Assembly (NCBI RefSeq): GCF_004339095.1
Contig: NZ_SMGQ01000014.1
Span: 62,001 to 126,000 of the forward strand
Length of the DNA stretch: 64,000 nucleotides
Source: Natranaerovirga hydrolytica
GTDB taxonomy: Bacteria > Bacillota > Clostridia > Lachnospirales > DSM-24629
Direction of reading: 5' to 3'
Notes under the pieces: generated by a model
Seen by the model: the letters and a program-made list of their open reading frames with translations, nothing else
What the model was told of the DNA's origin: nothing
Databases searched by the model: none
Position numbers and translations under genes: made by a program
Part shown: positions 9,365 through 18,116 of the stretch, in pieces
Layout: each line of letters begins with the position of its first letter
Position numbering within the stretch: position 1 is the stretch's first letter

Positions 9365-10105
9365 TTAATAAGATATAATAATACCAATAATAATCCCTAA
9401 AATGACCGATAAGATAACGGATTTGCCTTTCCACTTTTCTAAAGACTTCATTAATATCTCTCCACAAGTTACATAAAGCATGATTCCACCAGCCATTCCT
9501 AAAGATATGGACATAAAAACCTTAGATGCACTGCTTAGAATATAACCAAAATAGCCGCTTATTCCCATAAAAAAACTAATGCCTAAAGATAAATATATAA
9601 TTTTTCTTAATGGTACATTGGATTTTTTAAAAGGCGATGCGATAATAAATCCTTCTGGTATATTGTGCATTGTGATGACTAATCCAAATTTTAGTCCTTT
9701 ATAAATATTGTCACTGACCAATGATCCTATGGCAAGACCTTCTGGTATATTATGTAATGCTAAAGCAATGGCTATCATAAACGCTGTTTTTTTATAACCT
9801 AATTCTAATTTATTTTTTACTTTACGGGTTAATTTCAAATTGACAACATATTCTACAATCTGCAAAAAAAATATACCAATCAACATGCCAATGAGTGTGG
9901 TTTTTAAACCGGATTGACTAAATGCTTCTGGTAATATGTCTATGTATATGATTGAAAGCATTAATCCCCCTGTAAAACCTGTTATCATACTTTCACATCG
10001 ATTGCCTCTATTGGTAACAGAATATGCAGTTGTTGTACCTATGGTTAAGCCGATTAATCCTGAAAAAAAGCCTATTATTAATGCATAATTAGCCACAACA
10101 TTCAT
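9365..10105 (-). CDS. ZIP family divalent metal transporter
   Basis: A 246-residue membrane protein of the ZIP family, which imports Zn, Fe or Mn. The two diagnostic HNIPEG metal-site motifs are at residues 118-123 and 147-152, in the fourth and fifth helices, and an IDILPEAF motif lies at about 55-62. About eight helices can be counted. The His-rich loop usual between helices 3 and 4 is replaced by a Lys-rich stretch (KLTRKVKNKLELGYKK). The ATG follows AAGGATG. The metal specificity cannot be read from sequence. Confidence 0.85.
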   Translation of the reverse strand: MNVVANYALIIGFFSGLIGLTIGTTTAYSVTNRGNRCESMITGFTGGLMLSIIYIDILPEAFSQSGLKTTLIGMLIGIFFLQIVEYVVNLKLTRKVKNKLELGYKKTAFMIAIALALHNIPEGLAIGSLVSDNIYKGLKFGLVITMHNIPEGFIIASPFKKSNVPLRKIIYLSLGISFFMGISGYFGYILSSASKVFMSISLGMAGGIMLYVTCGEILMKSLEKWKGKSVILSVILGIIIGIIISY

Positions 10106-10204
10106 CCTTATTATAATATCATTTTAAAACCCTAACTTTTAATCTAATATTACAAGTCAACATTTTCTTTAAATATATGTTGTAATCCCTTTCTTTAGAA
10201 CAAG

Positions 10205-10243
10205 AAAAGCAATAAGCCTTATGACATAAGACCTATTGCTTTT
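10205..10243 (-). terminator. Terminator of the antiporter/PII-like operon
   Basis: AAAAGCAATA pairs with TATTGCTTTT, with an inner CTTATG/CATAAG pairing. On the minus strand the stem ends in TTTTCTT. It is 3 bp past the stop of the second PII-like gene. Confidence 0.75.
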
Positions 10244-10246
10244 CAT

Positions 10247-10615
10247 TTATTTTTTCATACTTCGATTCCATTCTTTGATACCTAAACTTTTACTAATAGG
10301 GATGGAGAACATAATACCTGCCCCAACTTTTTTAGACTTTAGTCTTAAGACGTCTTCCACTTCATCCATCACTTTTTCAGTTGTTTCCTCATCTGGTAAT
10401 ACAACGAAAATCGTTTTGTTGTATTGTCTATTTTCTTGATGGGTAACACCTGTCATTAATGTAGAATACCTTGTATCATTATCATACAAACCGGTTGCTC
10501 CCATTGTATCCATAATGGTATAATTTTGAATTTGTATTTCTTTTAATCTTTCTTTTATAAACTTAAATGATTTGATATCATTAATGGTTATAAATAAAAC
10601 ATAACTACTTTTCAT
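10247..10615 (-). CDS. PII-like signalling protein (second of a pair)
   Basis: A 122-residue protein with the ferredoxin-like pattern of PII/CutA1-type trimeric proteins: a first strand SSYVLFITI, a following helix, a long variable T-loop-like region (about residues 38-70, TGLYDNDTRYSTLMTGVTHQ) and the closing strand KTIFVVLPDEETTEKVMDEVE. It is about 30% similar by eye to the neighbouring 10672 protein, so the pair probably arose by duplication. Both follow the antiporter gene, suggesting that they sense a nucleotide or ion and control that transporter; this is inference. The ATG follows GGGGG. Confidence 0.7.
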   Translation of the reverse strand: MKSSYVLFITINDIKSFKFIKERLKEIQIQNYTIMDTMGATGLYDNDTRYSTLMTGVTHQENRQYNKTIFVVLPDEETTEKVMDEVEDVLRLKSKKVGAGIMFSIPISKSLGIKEWNRSMKK

Positions 10616-10671
10616 CTAAAACCCCCTTTTAAATTCTAATTGTACATTTATTTTTTTTAGTAAATGTGGCT

Positions 10672-11079
10672 TTAATAATACTCACTTTTAAATTCTTTAT
10701 TCAGCAACTTTTTATTTTCTCTGCTTTCAATATGCCTATCCAATTCGCCACCTCTAAAATGCTTCACTGGCAATGTAAACATAATCCCCTTATGAGGTTG
10801 ATCTAAATCTCCTCCTAATAAGGCTTCAATCTTTTCCATTACCCTTTCAACTTGTTCTTCTCGCTCAATAACTGAGAAAATGGTTTTATTGGTTTTAGCA
10901 TCGCCATCTAATGACTTCATGAAATTACCGATGACTGGGACATTGTATACATCTTTTTCAAATGCACGAGATCCCATACTTTCTATAACCGTTGCACCTC
11001 TAATACCTAACTGTCTCATTTTTATTAAGACTTCAGAAATGTATTCAGTTTCACTTAATACAATAAATAAAACGTACAT
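10672..11079 (-). CDS. PII-like signalling protein (first of a pair)
   Basis: A 135-residue PII-like protein: opening strand MYVLFIVLSETEYISEVLIKM, the segment GIRGATVIESMGSRAF that in PII proteins leads to the T-loop, and the strand NKTIFSVIEREEQVERVMEKIEAL near residue 75. The C-terminal tail is longer and more charged than in the 10247 protein. It has an AAGGAG ribosome site and lies 79 bp after the antiporter gene. PII-like proteins coded next to transporters often bind adenine nucleotides and gate the transporter; that role here is inferred from context only. Confidence 0.7.
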   Translation of the reverse strand: MYVLFIVLSETEYISEVLIKMRQLGIRGATVIESMGSRAFEKDVYNVPVIGNFMKSLDGDAKTNKTIFSVIEREEQVERVMEKIEALLGGDLDQPHKGIMFTLPVKHFRGGELDRHIESRENKKLLNKEFKSEYY

Positions 11080-11158
11080 TTTTACCTACTCCTTTACTTG
11101 TAAACACCCCATATTATTATATTCATCTTATAATTACACTATAACATATCTTCTTTTA

Positions 11159-12376
11159 TTATAATACTTCTTTAGGTGTTTCATCTTTAAATAAATATTT
11201 TAATAATGGTGGTGTTATGATAGTTGAAATAACCACTAGTAGTACAATACTTGTAAACGTCGGGTCTGAAATGATTCCCCTTAAAAGCCCTTGTGTTGCA
11301 ACAATTAATGCAACTTCAGCTCTAGCAATCATGCCTACACCTATTTGTAAAGACTCTTTTGTTGTAAACTGGGACACTTTTGCGCCAATACCTGCGCCAA
11401 GTATTTTTGATACAATGGCTATAATGACAATGATTATTGCATACCCTAGATAATCAAAAACTTCTGAAGTTATTTGAGTCTTTAATCCAATGCTTACAAA
11501 AAATATAGGGGTAAATAAGTTATATGCCATTGTTTGTATCGTTGTTGCTACTTTATGTCTATAAGATGTTACTGAAAAAATAACACCAGCTATATAAGCG
11601 CCTGTAATTCCTGCCACACTAAACATTTCAGAGACAAATGCAAAAAAGAAGCATACTATAACTGAAATAATAACAATTCTATCTCGCCATGTTGCCATCT
11701 GAGCGAATTTATTTAATGTCTTTATAATCATATACCCTAGTATAATAGATGCCACAAAGAATATAATCATTTGACTGGTTAAAATGCCTATGCTCTGAGC
11801 TTCTCCTGGTGCCACTAGCCCTGTAACCACTGCTAAAATAATAATGGCTAAAACGTCATCAATAATGGCTGAACCTAAAATCGTGACACCTTGTTTACCC
11901 GATAATTGTTTCATATCTCTTAATACCGAAACAGAAATACTCACTGATGTTGCCGTTAATATGGCACCAATATATAAGGCATTAACAATACTTCCATTAT
12001 TGGGTATGTATTGATTAAAAAAGTAAAAGGGAATAAGTGTTCCTAAAAGCATGGGCAAAATTACGCCACCCATTGCAATTGTAGATACCTGTTTTCCTGA
12101 TCGTTTCAATTCCTTTAAATCGGTTTCTAATCCTGCCATAAACATTAAAAATATAACACCGATATCTGCCATACTTCTAATGATTTCATTATGACCATTA
12201 ATCAAATCAAAAAGCGTTGGTCCTAATAATATGCCTACAACAATTTGTCCTAAAACAGCTGGCATTTTGATTATGGTAGCGATCCATCCACCTATGGTTG
12301 CCATTAATAAAATAAAGGCTATTTCAATTAGGAATTGATTTTCTAAAGCTGCTTCTAGCATGTTTTCAAAGTTCAT
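11159..12376 (-). CDS. CPA2-type cation:proton antiporter (KefB/NapA-like membrane domain)
   Basis: A membrane antiporter of the Na+/H+ exchanger superfamily, about 405 residues, with 12-13 helices and no C-terminal TrkA-N/RCK domain. Recognisable segments are MPAVLGQIVVGILLGP, FLMFMAGLETDLKEL and GSAIIDDVLAIIILA; the last holds the Asp-Asp pair of the ion site. The frame extends to a GTG at 12424. I prefer the ATG at 12376 because AAGGAG lies 11 bases before it; an ATG at 12412 is also possible. The two PII-like genes follow on the same strand, and they may supply the regulatory input that other CPA2 proteins get from a fused RCK domain. Confidence 0.8.
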   Translation of the reverse strand: MNFENMLEAALENQFLIEIAFILLMATIGGWIATIIKMPAVLGQIVVGILLGPTLFDLINGHNEIIRSMADIGVIFLMFMAGLETDLKELKRSGKQVSTIAMGGVILPMLLGTLIPFYFFNQYIPNNGSIVNALYIGAILTATSVSISVSVLRDMKQLSGKQGVTILGSAIIDDVLAIIILAVVTGLVAPGEAQSIGILTSQMIIFFVASIILGYMIIKTLNKFAQMATWRDRIVIISVIVCFFFAFVSEMFSVAGITGAYIAGVIFSVTSYRHKVATTIQTMAYNLFTPIFFVSIGLKTQITSEVFDYLGYAIIIVIIAIVSKILGAGIGAKVSQFTTKESLQIGVGMIARAEVALIVATQGLLRGIISDPTFTSIVLLVVISTIITPPLLKYLFKDETPKEVL

Positions 12377-12465
12377 TTGTAATGCATCTCCTTGATATAA
12401 TCCTTCTATCATTATATTGTACACCCATCTATTTATTCGTGCAATAACCTATTTAATAATACAAT

Positions 12466-12523
12466 AGACCTTACGAATAATCATGAATGTATAACTCTAG
12501 CATTCTTGATTATCGTAAGGTCT
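12466..12523. terminator. Long inverted repeat between the antiporter and siderophore operons
   Basis: AGACCTTACGA pairs with TCGTAAGGTCT, and the stem extends through AATCATGAATG / CATTCTTGATT with minor mismatches around a loop of roughly 13 bases. The plus side is followed by TTTATATTTG and the minus side by ATTGTATTATT, so neither side has a clean T run. It is placed to end the siderophore operon. Confidence 0.5.
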
Positions 12524-12636
12524 TTATATTTGAAAGTACTTTTTGATATTTAGTTATAAATTTCTAAAACATACTTTCTTTTGAAACTTTATATTATAAA
12601 GATTAGAGGTATGGTTTAATGTGTTTTATGCTCAAT

Positions 12637-13449
12637 TTATAATACTGCTTTCAGATTGTTAGGTTTTAAGCCTTTACCATAAGGAATACACATTGGTGTG
12701 CCAAATAAAGGATCATTTGCAACTGTACAATCCATTCCAAATACTTCTTTAATGGTTTCACAAGTCATAATATCCTTGGCATTACCACTAGCAACTACGG
12801 TTTGATTTGCCACTGCAACCATATGATCTGCATATCTTGCTGCCAAGTTTAAGTCATGTAAAACCATTATAATCGTTCTTTTTTGATTTCTATTTAAATC
12901 ATAAAGTATATCCAGCACTTCTACTTGATGATTCAAATCCAAAAAAGTAGTGGGTTCGTCTAACATAATAATATCTGTATTTTGAGCTAATGTCATTGCA
13001 ATCCAAGCCCGCTGTCTTTGTCCTCCTGATAAAGACTCAACTGGTCGATTAGCCAAGTCCTTTAATTGAGTAACTTCTAAAGCTTCCCAAACCAAACGTT
13101 CATCTTCTTTTGACCATTGATTGTACCAATTTTGATGAGGGTATCTTCCAAGCTTTACCAATTGAAAAACTGTTAATTCTTGTGGAGCTGAAGGACCTTG
13201 TGGTAAAACTGCCATTTTTCTAGCAACTTTTTTGGTATTCGTAAGGGCAATATCTTTACCATCTAAAATGATGGAACCTTCTTTCGGTTTTAAAAGTCTA
13301 GCCATAGATTTTAAAAGAGTTGATTTACCACAGCCGTTACTCCCTATGAATACAGTTATTTTTCCTGAAGGTATCTGTAAATCTAAATTATTAATGACTT
13401 TAAACTCTCCATAGCTTAATGTCAGCTGATCTGTTAAAATACTAGCCAT
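12637..13449 (-). CDS. Iron-siderophore ABC transporter ATP-binding protein (FecE/FepC type)
   Basis: Cytoplasmic ATPase that powers uptake through the FecCD permeases coded just upstream. All ABC motifs are present: Walker A GSNGCGKST at 36-44, Q-loop in AVLPQGP, signature LSGGQRQR, Walker B IIMLDEPT and the switch His in MVLHDLN. Its 270-residue length matches the FepC/FecE family. It is the last gene of the four-gene iron operon, 15 bp after the second permease, and should share its Fur control. Confidence 0.92.
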   Translation of the reverse strand: MASILTDQLTLSYGEFKVINNLDLQIPSGKITVFIGSNGCGKSTLLKSMARLLKPKEGSIILDGKDIALTNTKKVARKMAVLPQGPSAPQELTVFQLVKLGRYPHQNWYNQWSKEDERLVWEALEVTQLKDLANRPVESLSGGQRQRAWIAMTLAQNTDIIMLDEPTTFLDLNHQVEVLDILYDLNRNQKRTIIMVLHDLNLAARYADHMVAVANQTVVASGNAKDIMTCETIKEVFGMDCTVANDPLFGTPMCIPYGKGLKPNNLKAVL

Positions 13450-13464
13450 TTATAACGCCTCCTT

Positions 13465-14520
13465 TTATTTGTTTCTCATCTTAATAAATAAATATATAAA
13501 AAATGGTGCACCTAGTAGAGATGTAAAGACACCTACTGCTATTTCTACTGGAGCAAACCAAGTGCGTCCAATCCAATCAGATACTACAATCAGTATGGCT
13601 CCAATTAGTGCAGAGCAAGGAAGCAATTGACCGTATGTAGTACCTACAAGCTTTCTTGCAATGTGAGGAGACATCAGTCCTATAAAACCAATTCCACCTG
13701 TAAAAGCTATTATAATTCCTGCTAAACAAGCAGCTAAACTAATTAATCCAAGGCGTATGATTTGTAATCTTCCGCCTAAACTCACTGTAATTTCATCACT
13801 CACTTGTTGCATATTCAAAGACTTAACAGCGACAATTAATAGGGGAATAAGAATCAACATCCATATACTTACAATTTGAACCTCATACCACTTAGTTGCA
13901 TACAAACTACCTGCAAGCCAAGTATATGCTTGACTCGTTCTTAGCATAGTACCCGATAGCATTAAAATTCTTTGTACAGCACCTAAAAGAGCCTTTACAC
14001 CAAAGCCAATCAAAATCAACCTTAAAGGTGTCACGCCATTTTTCCAAGACAAACCATACATAAAAAAAACAACCAATACGGCACCAAAAAAAGCGAAGAA
14101 TGGTAAAAAGTGTATACTAACAGTATCTGCAAATAATGTTATAAAAATAACCGCCATTAATGAAGCACCACTATTAACACCAATAACATCTGGCCCTGCA
14201 AGAGGATTTCTTATAAGACCTTGTAAAATTGCTCCTGATAAAGACAAACCTACTCCAGCTAAAATGCCTAAAATGATTCTTGGCAATCTTAAAGTAAGAA
14301 TTGTAAAATTTTCTATATCTGTTCCAGAGCCAATAAAAGTTTGAAAAATTCTATCCATACCTATCTTTATAGTTCCTGTACTAAGACTAATCAGTGAAAT
14401 AGATATTAAAATAATACTTAATATAAGCATTACAATCATTGCTTGCTTTTGTATCATAAAAGATACTGGCAACCTTTTTAAACGTATTGCACTATATCCA
14501 TCATTATTTGTATGTTTCAT
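13465..14520 (-). CDS. FecCD-family siderophore ABC permease (FepG type)
   Basis: A 351-residue permease with about ten helices and a 35-residue cytoplasmic N-terminus. Family signatures include RLPRIILGILAGVGLSLSG, LIRNPLAGPDVIGVNSGASL and GGIGFIGLMSPHIARKLVG, the last being the ATPase-coupling loop. Its start overlaps the stop of the upstream permease by 4 bases (ATGA), so translation is coupled. The second subunit of an apparently heterodimeric permease. Confidence 0.92.
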   Translation of the reverse strand: MKHTNNDGYSAIRLKRLPVSFMIQKQAMIVMLILSIILISISLISLSTGTIKIGMDRIFQTFIGSGTDIENFTILTLRLPRIILGILAGVGLSLSGAILQGLIRNPLAGPDVIGVNSGASLMAVIFITLFADTVSIHFLPFFAFFGAVLVVFFMYGLSWKNGVTPLRLILIGFGVKALLGAVQRILMLSGTMLRTSQAYTWLAGSLYATKWYEVQIVSIWMLILIPLLIVAVKSLNMQQVSDEITVSLGGRLQIIRLGLISLAACLAGIIIAFTGGIGFIGLMSPHIARKLVGTTYGQLLPCSALIGAILIVVSDWIGRTWFAPVEIAVGVFTSLLGAPFFIYLFIKMRNK

Positions 14521-15515
14521 CCTTTCATCACTCCCCTTCTAGCTAAATATATAAAGAATGGAGCACCTACTACAGCTGTAGCTACACCTACTGGAACTTC
14601 TGTAGGAAAAAGAATGAATCTTGAAGCAATATCTGCTGCTAGCATTAACCCAGCTCCCAAAATAGCACAATAAGGCATTACCCATCTGTAGTCAATGCCA
14701 ACAAACCCTCTTACAATATGAGGAATAATCAAACCAACAAATCCAATGGGCCCTGCCATAGCCACTGCACTACCTGACAAAAACACAACAACCAATAATC
14801 CCATACCCTTTACTAACCATGTTTTTTGACCCAAGCCCTTTGCCACATCTTCTCCAACTAATAAAGCATTAATCTTACCTGACATAGCCATAGCCATAAA
14901 CAAACCTAAAACCACAAAGGGAAGTACAGGAACTACCAATTCTAATTTTCTTCCTTCTACTGAGCCACTCATCCAAAACATAACACTTTCTAATCTGTTG
15001 TCATCTAAAATTAACAATCCAGTTGTAATAGAAGAAAACAAAGAAGATAATACAACACCTGCCATTGTTAGCTTTAATTTTGTAAGACCTTCTCTTCCCA
15101 TTGAGCCTAATACAAAAACAGATATAGCAGCTACAAATGCACCTAAAAAAGATAACCACATAAAACCTTCTAATGAGTACACTGAAAACAAAGTCATCCC
15201 GAGTACAACGCTTAAGCTTGCGCCTGCATTAATGCCTAATATCCCTGGGGAAGCCATAGGGTTTCTCGTTAACGCTTGCATAATTGCACCTGAAACTGCT
15301 AGACAGGCACCTACTAAAGTAGCAATGATAGCCCTTGGCATTCTCATAGTTTGTATAACCACTTGTTCAGCAGAACCATCAAAGGCTCTATATGTATCAA
15401 ATACGGTCTGAAAGTTTGTTGATGTATATCCAAACGCCAAGCTACATAAAAATAGTATAGCCAGTATTATAAATGATATTATTATTCCTGTTCCTTTATA
15501 AAAATGCTTAACCAT
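14517..15515 (-). CDS. FecCD-family siderophore ABC permease (FepD type)
   Basis: A 332-residue membrane permease with about nine or ten helices. It shows RMPRAIIATLVGACLAVSG, LTRNPMASPGILGINAGASL and GPIGFVGLIIPHIVRGFVG, all typical of BtuC/FecCD proteins that pass ferric siderophores through the membrane. It is translationally coupled to the second permease. The 237-bp gap to the binding-protein gene holds a strong hairpin and a copy of the dispersed repeat. Confidence 0.92.
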   Translation of the reverse strand: MVKHFYKGTGIIISFIILAILFLCSLAFGYTSTNFQTVFDTYRAFDGSAEQVVIQTMRMPRAIIATLVGACLAVSGAIMQALTRNPMASPGILGINAGASLSVVLGMTLFSVYSLEGFMWLSFLGAFVAAISVFVLGSMGREGLTKLKLTMAGVVLSSLFSSITTGLLILDDNRLESVMFWMSGSVEGRKLELVVPVLPFVVLGLFMAMAMSGKINALLVGEDVAKGLGQKTWLVKGMGLLVVVFLSGSAVAMAGPIGFVGLIIPHIVRGFVGIDYRWVMPYCAILGAGLMLAADIASRFILFPTEVPVGVATAVVGAPFFIYLARRGVMKG

Positions 15516-15584
15516 AACTTTTCCTCCTACTACAAATACAACTACGATGTTTGGCTAATTTTTTCATTGATCACTTGTAAAATC

Positions 15585-15619
15585 ACTAATGGAAGCAAGA
15601 ACATCTCACTTCCATTAGT
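15585..15619. promoter_or_regulatory. Intra-operon hairpin between binding-protein and permease genes
   Basis: An 11-bp perfect stem ACTAATGGAAG / CTTCCATTAGT with a 13-base loop, in the gap between the lipoprotein gene and the first permease gene. On the minus (coding) strand it has only a weak T stretch afterwards. It may stabilise or partly terminate the message so that the binding protein is made in excess; this is inference. Confidence 0.45.
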
Positions 15620-15651
15620 TTTGATTCAAAACAATTTCTTTATGTTTTATG

Positions 15652-15751
15652 TTAACTTTTAACATGCCTCTTACTGGCGTAAAAAACACAAGATTCGTTG
15701 AAAGTGTCATCTCCAAATCCTTGCCAGCAAGTTTGAGAATAATATTTTCAT
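15652..15751 (+). repeat. Dispersed two-hairpin repeat, copy A (partly decayed)
   Basis: Shares ACAAGATTCGTTGAAAGTGT and CATCTCCAAATCCTTG with other copies. The first hairpin keeps TTAC-TGGC-GTAA. The inner stem keeps TTGC and GCAA, but the right outer arm (AATATTTTCA) no longer matches the left arm (TGAAAGTGTCATCT). It ends at the 3' end of the binding-protein gene. Confidence 0.7.
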
Positions 15752-15752
15752 A

Positions 15753-16751
15753 TTAATCTAACATAAGTCTTTCAATATCTTCTAAAACATAATCTGCTGA
15801 TAGAATACCATATGTCATATTCCAGTATGCGTCATCCACTTCATATACCTGTTCATTTTGAGCTGCTCTTAGATTTTGGAATAAAACAGTACTCATCCAT
15901 TCATCTGAAAATTGTATCGCTTCTCCATCTCCTTGATCTAGCACAAAATAAAACATTACATCTGAGTCCATTTCTGGAATACGTTCTTGGGTTATGCTTT
16001 CCATCCATAAATCATCTACATCATGATTTTCAGGTCTTGCAAAACCCAGTTCTTTCATAATACTTCCACTATAACTATTATTATAGAAAAATCTACCTTG
16101 TCCTGCTGTAAACCTAACAATAGAAACTTCTTGATCTAAGACACCTGCTGCCTCTAATTTTGCAGACAATTCACTTGCTCTTTCTTCCCAAGCCGCCAAA
16201 ACTTCAGCACCTTCTTCAGATTTATTAATGGCATCTACATACAATTTAAAATCTTCTTTCCACCCGCCTAAAGTATGGGTTTCAGTAAATACTGTTGGTG
16301 CAATTGCACTTAATAAATCATAAGATTCCTCTTGTCTTGATTTTACCCCTAGTATTAAATCAGGTTCTAATTGCATAATGGCTTCTAAATCTGGTTCTGT
16401 CATCGTACCAACGTTAGTAACACCGTCCATATAATCTTCTAAATGTTCATACCATTGACGCTCTCCCATAGCTTGTGTTGAACCAATTGGCGTAACGCCT
16501 ACTGATAAAATAGCCTCTAATCCATCACCATTTAGAACCACTATTCTTTCTGGGTTAACAGGTACTTCTGAAACACCCATGGCATGCTCTATAGTCCTTG
16601 TATCAGGCTCTTCATCTTCTGTGCTTTCATTGTCACTTGATGCACCTTCTACTGGATTACTTGTTACTTCTGGTTCATCATTAGAACCCCCACAAGCAAC
16701 TAAACCTAATGTTAACGCTAATATCGATATAAAAACTAATAATTTTTTCAT
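15753..16751 (-). CDS. Iron-siderophore ABC transporter substrate-binding lipoprotein
   Basis: A lipid-anchored type III periplasmic-type binding protein (FepB/FhuD/YfiY class) that captures ferric siderophores outside the membrane. The signal peptide ends in the lipobox LGLVAC, with Cys20, and is followed by a Ser/Glu/Asp-rich linker. The folded part has the class pattern: NPERIVVLNGDGLEAILSVG, GTMTEPDLEAIMQLEPDLIL, and RFTAGQGRFFYNNSYSG. Length 332 is standard. It is the first gene of the operon and directly follows two Fur-like boxes. Confidence 0.92.
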   Translation of the reverse strand: MKKLLVFISILALTLGLVACGGSNDEPEVTSNPVEGASSDNESTEDEEPDTRTIEHAMGVSEVPVNPERIVVLNGDGLEAILSVGVTPIGSTQAMGERQWYEHLEDYMDGVTNVGTMTEPDLEAIMQLEPDLILGVKSRQEESYDLLSAIAPTVFTETHTLGGWKEDFKLYVDAINKSEEGAEVLAAWEERASELSAKLEAAGVLDQEVSIVRFTAGQGRFFYNNSYSGSIMKELGFARPENHDVDDLWMESITQERIPEMDSDVMFYFVLDQGDGEAIQFSDEWMSTVLFQNLRAAQNEQVYEVDDAYWNMTYGILSADYVLEDIERLMLD

Positions 16752-16778
16752 TTTGCAAACTCCCTACTTTCTTTATTT

Positions 16779-16797
16779 AATAATGACCATCATTCTC
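16779..16797. promoter_or_regulatory. Candidate Fur box, gene-proximal
   Basis: The sequence AATAATGACCATCATTCTC matches the classical 19-base Fur box GATAATGATAATCATTATC at 15 positions. It is about 28 bp upstream of the start of the siderophore-binding lipoprotein gene. Confidence 0.7.
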
Positions 16798-16830
16798 AAA
16801 ATATATGTAAAAAATAAAAGGTTTATTTTT

Positions 16831-16849
16831 GATTATGATTATCATTACC
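16831..16849. promoter_or_regulatory. Candidate Fur box, distal, strong
   Basis: The sequence GATTATGATTATCATTACC matches the Fur consensus at 16 of 19 positions. Together with the box at 16779 it brackets the likely promoter of the iron-uptake operon, implying repression by Fur when iron is plentiful. Confidence 0.8.
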
Positions 16850-16985
16850 ACAATAATTATACTATAGTACTTTTGACCTGTCAACGTATTTTGTCTTTTT
16901 TTAACATTATATATAATTTCTTCTTTTTATATTCCTTTTCTAAGGGATTGCTTTTTTCTCAGTAAGGCAAACTGACTTATTGTAA

Positions 16986-17022
16986 AAAAAGATATAGCCT
17001 ATTAATAAGACTATATCTTTTT
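16986..17022 (-). terminator. Terminator after prfA
   Basis: AAAAAGATATAG pairs with CTATATCTTTTT. The stem begins within 5 bp of the prfA stop and ends in a T run on the minus strand. Confidence 0.7.
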
Positions 17023-17026
17023 ATGA

Positions 17027-18097
17027 TTACTCTTGAATATTTTTAAGTTTTTCTGTCTGGTCTGCTGTTGATAAGCTCTCTACCAATTCTTCAATATCGC
17101 CATCTAAAACACCATCTAAACGATGTAATGTTAATTTGATTCTATGGTCTGTAACCCTTCCTTGAGGGAAGTTATAAGTCCTTATTTTTTCTGAACGGTC
17201 TCCTGTACCTACTTGACTTTTTCTATTTTCTGCTTGTTCACTTTGTTGTTTTTCTTGTTCAATTTCAAATAATCTTGCTCTTAAAACTTTCATTGCCTTA
17301 TCTTTATTTTTGTGTTGTGATTTTTCATCTTGACAAGACACGACAATACCTGTTGGCATATGGGTTATTCTTACTGCAGAGTCTGTTGTATTAACACTTT
17401 GACCACCATTTCCAGATGATCTAAACACATCAATTCTTAAGTCATTCTGACTGATCTCAACGTCTACTTCATCTGCTTCTGGTAAAACAGCAACAGTAAC
17501 AGTTGACGTATGAATTCTACCACCTGATTCAGTTACTGGTATTCTTTGAACACGGTGAACACCGCTTTCATATTTTAATCTTGAATAAGCCATATTCCCT
17601 TTTATCATAAAGATAACTTCTTTAAATCCACCTAGACCATTTTCATTTAAGCTGACTGTTTCTACTTTCCAATTATTTCTTTCTGCATACCTTGAATACA
17701 TTCTAAATAGATTAGCTGCGAATAAAGCGGCTTCATCTCCACCTGCTCCTGCTCTTATTTCTACAAAAACATTTTTATCATCATTAGGGTCTTTGGGAAT
17801 GAGTAAAAACTTTAATTTTTCTTCTAATTGCCCAACCATACTTTTATTTTCATTAAGCTCTTCTTTTGCAAGTTCTTTTAGATCTTCATCATCTTCATTT
17901 TCTAAGATATTTATACTTTCATCGATATTTTCTTTCGCATTAATATACTTTTTATATGTCTCTACAATAGGTGTTAAATCGCTTTGTTCTTTCATTAATT
18001 TACGAAACTTGTCTTGATCGCTTACTGTTTCTGGATTATTAATATCTTCTAAAACTGATTCATACCTTTTGACAATATCTTCTAGTTTGTCAAACAT
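17027..18097 (-). CDS. prfA: Peptide chain release factor 1
   Basis: RF1 ends translation at UAA and UAG codons. The universal GGQ motif, whose Gln is methylated by PrmC, is at residues 231-233 within [11 protein letters not shown]. The stop-codon recognition tripeptide is PVT (187-189), fitting the PxT of RF1 rather than the SPF of RF2. The length of 356 is standard. It lies 19 bp after prmC, the gene for its own modifying enzyme, a common pairing. Confidence 0.97.
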   Translation of the reverse strand: MFDKLEDIVKRYESVLEDINNPETVSDQDKFRKLMKEQSDLTPIVETYKKYINAKENIDESINILENEDDEDLKELAKEELNENKSMVGQLEEKLKFLLIPKDPNDDKNVFVEIRAGAGGDEAALFAANLFRMYSRYAERNNWKVETVSLNENGLGGFKEVIFMIKGNMAYSRLKYESGVHRVQRIPVTESGGRIHTSTVTVAVLPEADEVDVEISQNDLRIDVFRSSGNGGQSVNTTDSAVRITHMPTGIVVSCQDEKSQHKNKDKAMKVLRARLFEIEQEKQQSEQAENRKSQVGTGDRSEKIRTYNFPQGRVTDHRIKLTLHRLDGVLDGDIEELVESLSTADQTEKLKNIQE

Positions 18098-18116
18098 TAC
18101 TACCTACCTCCAAGTG

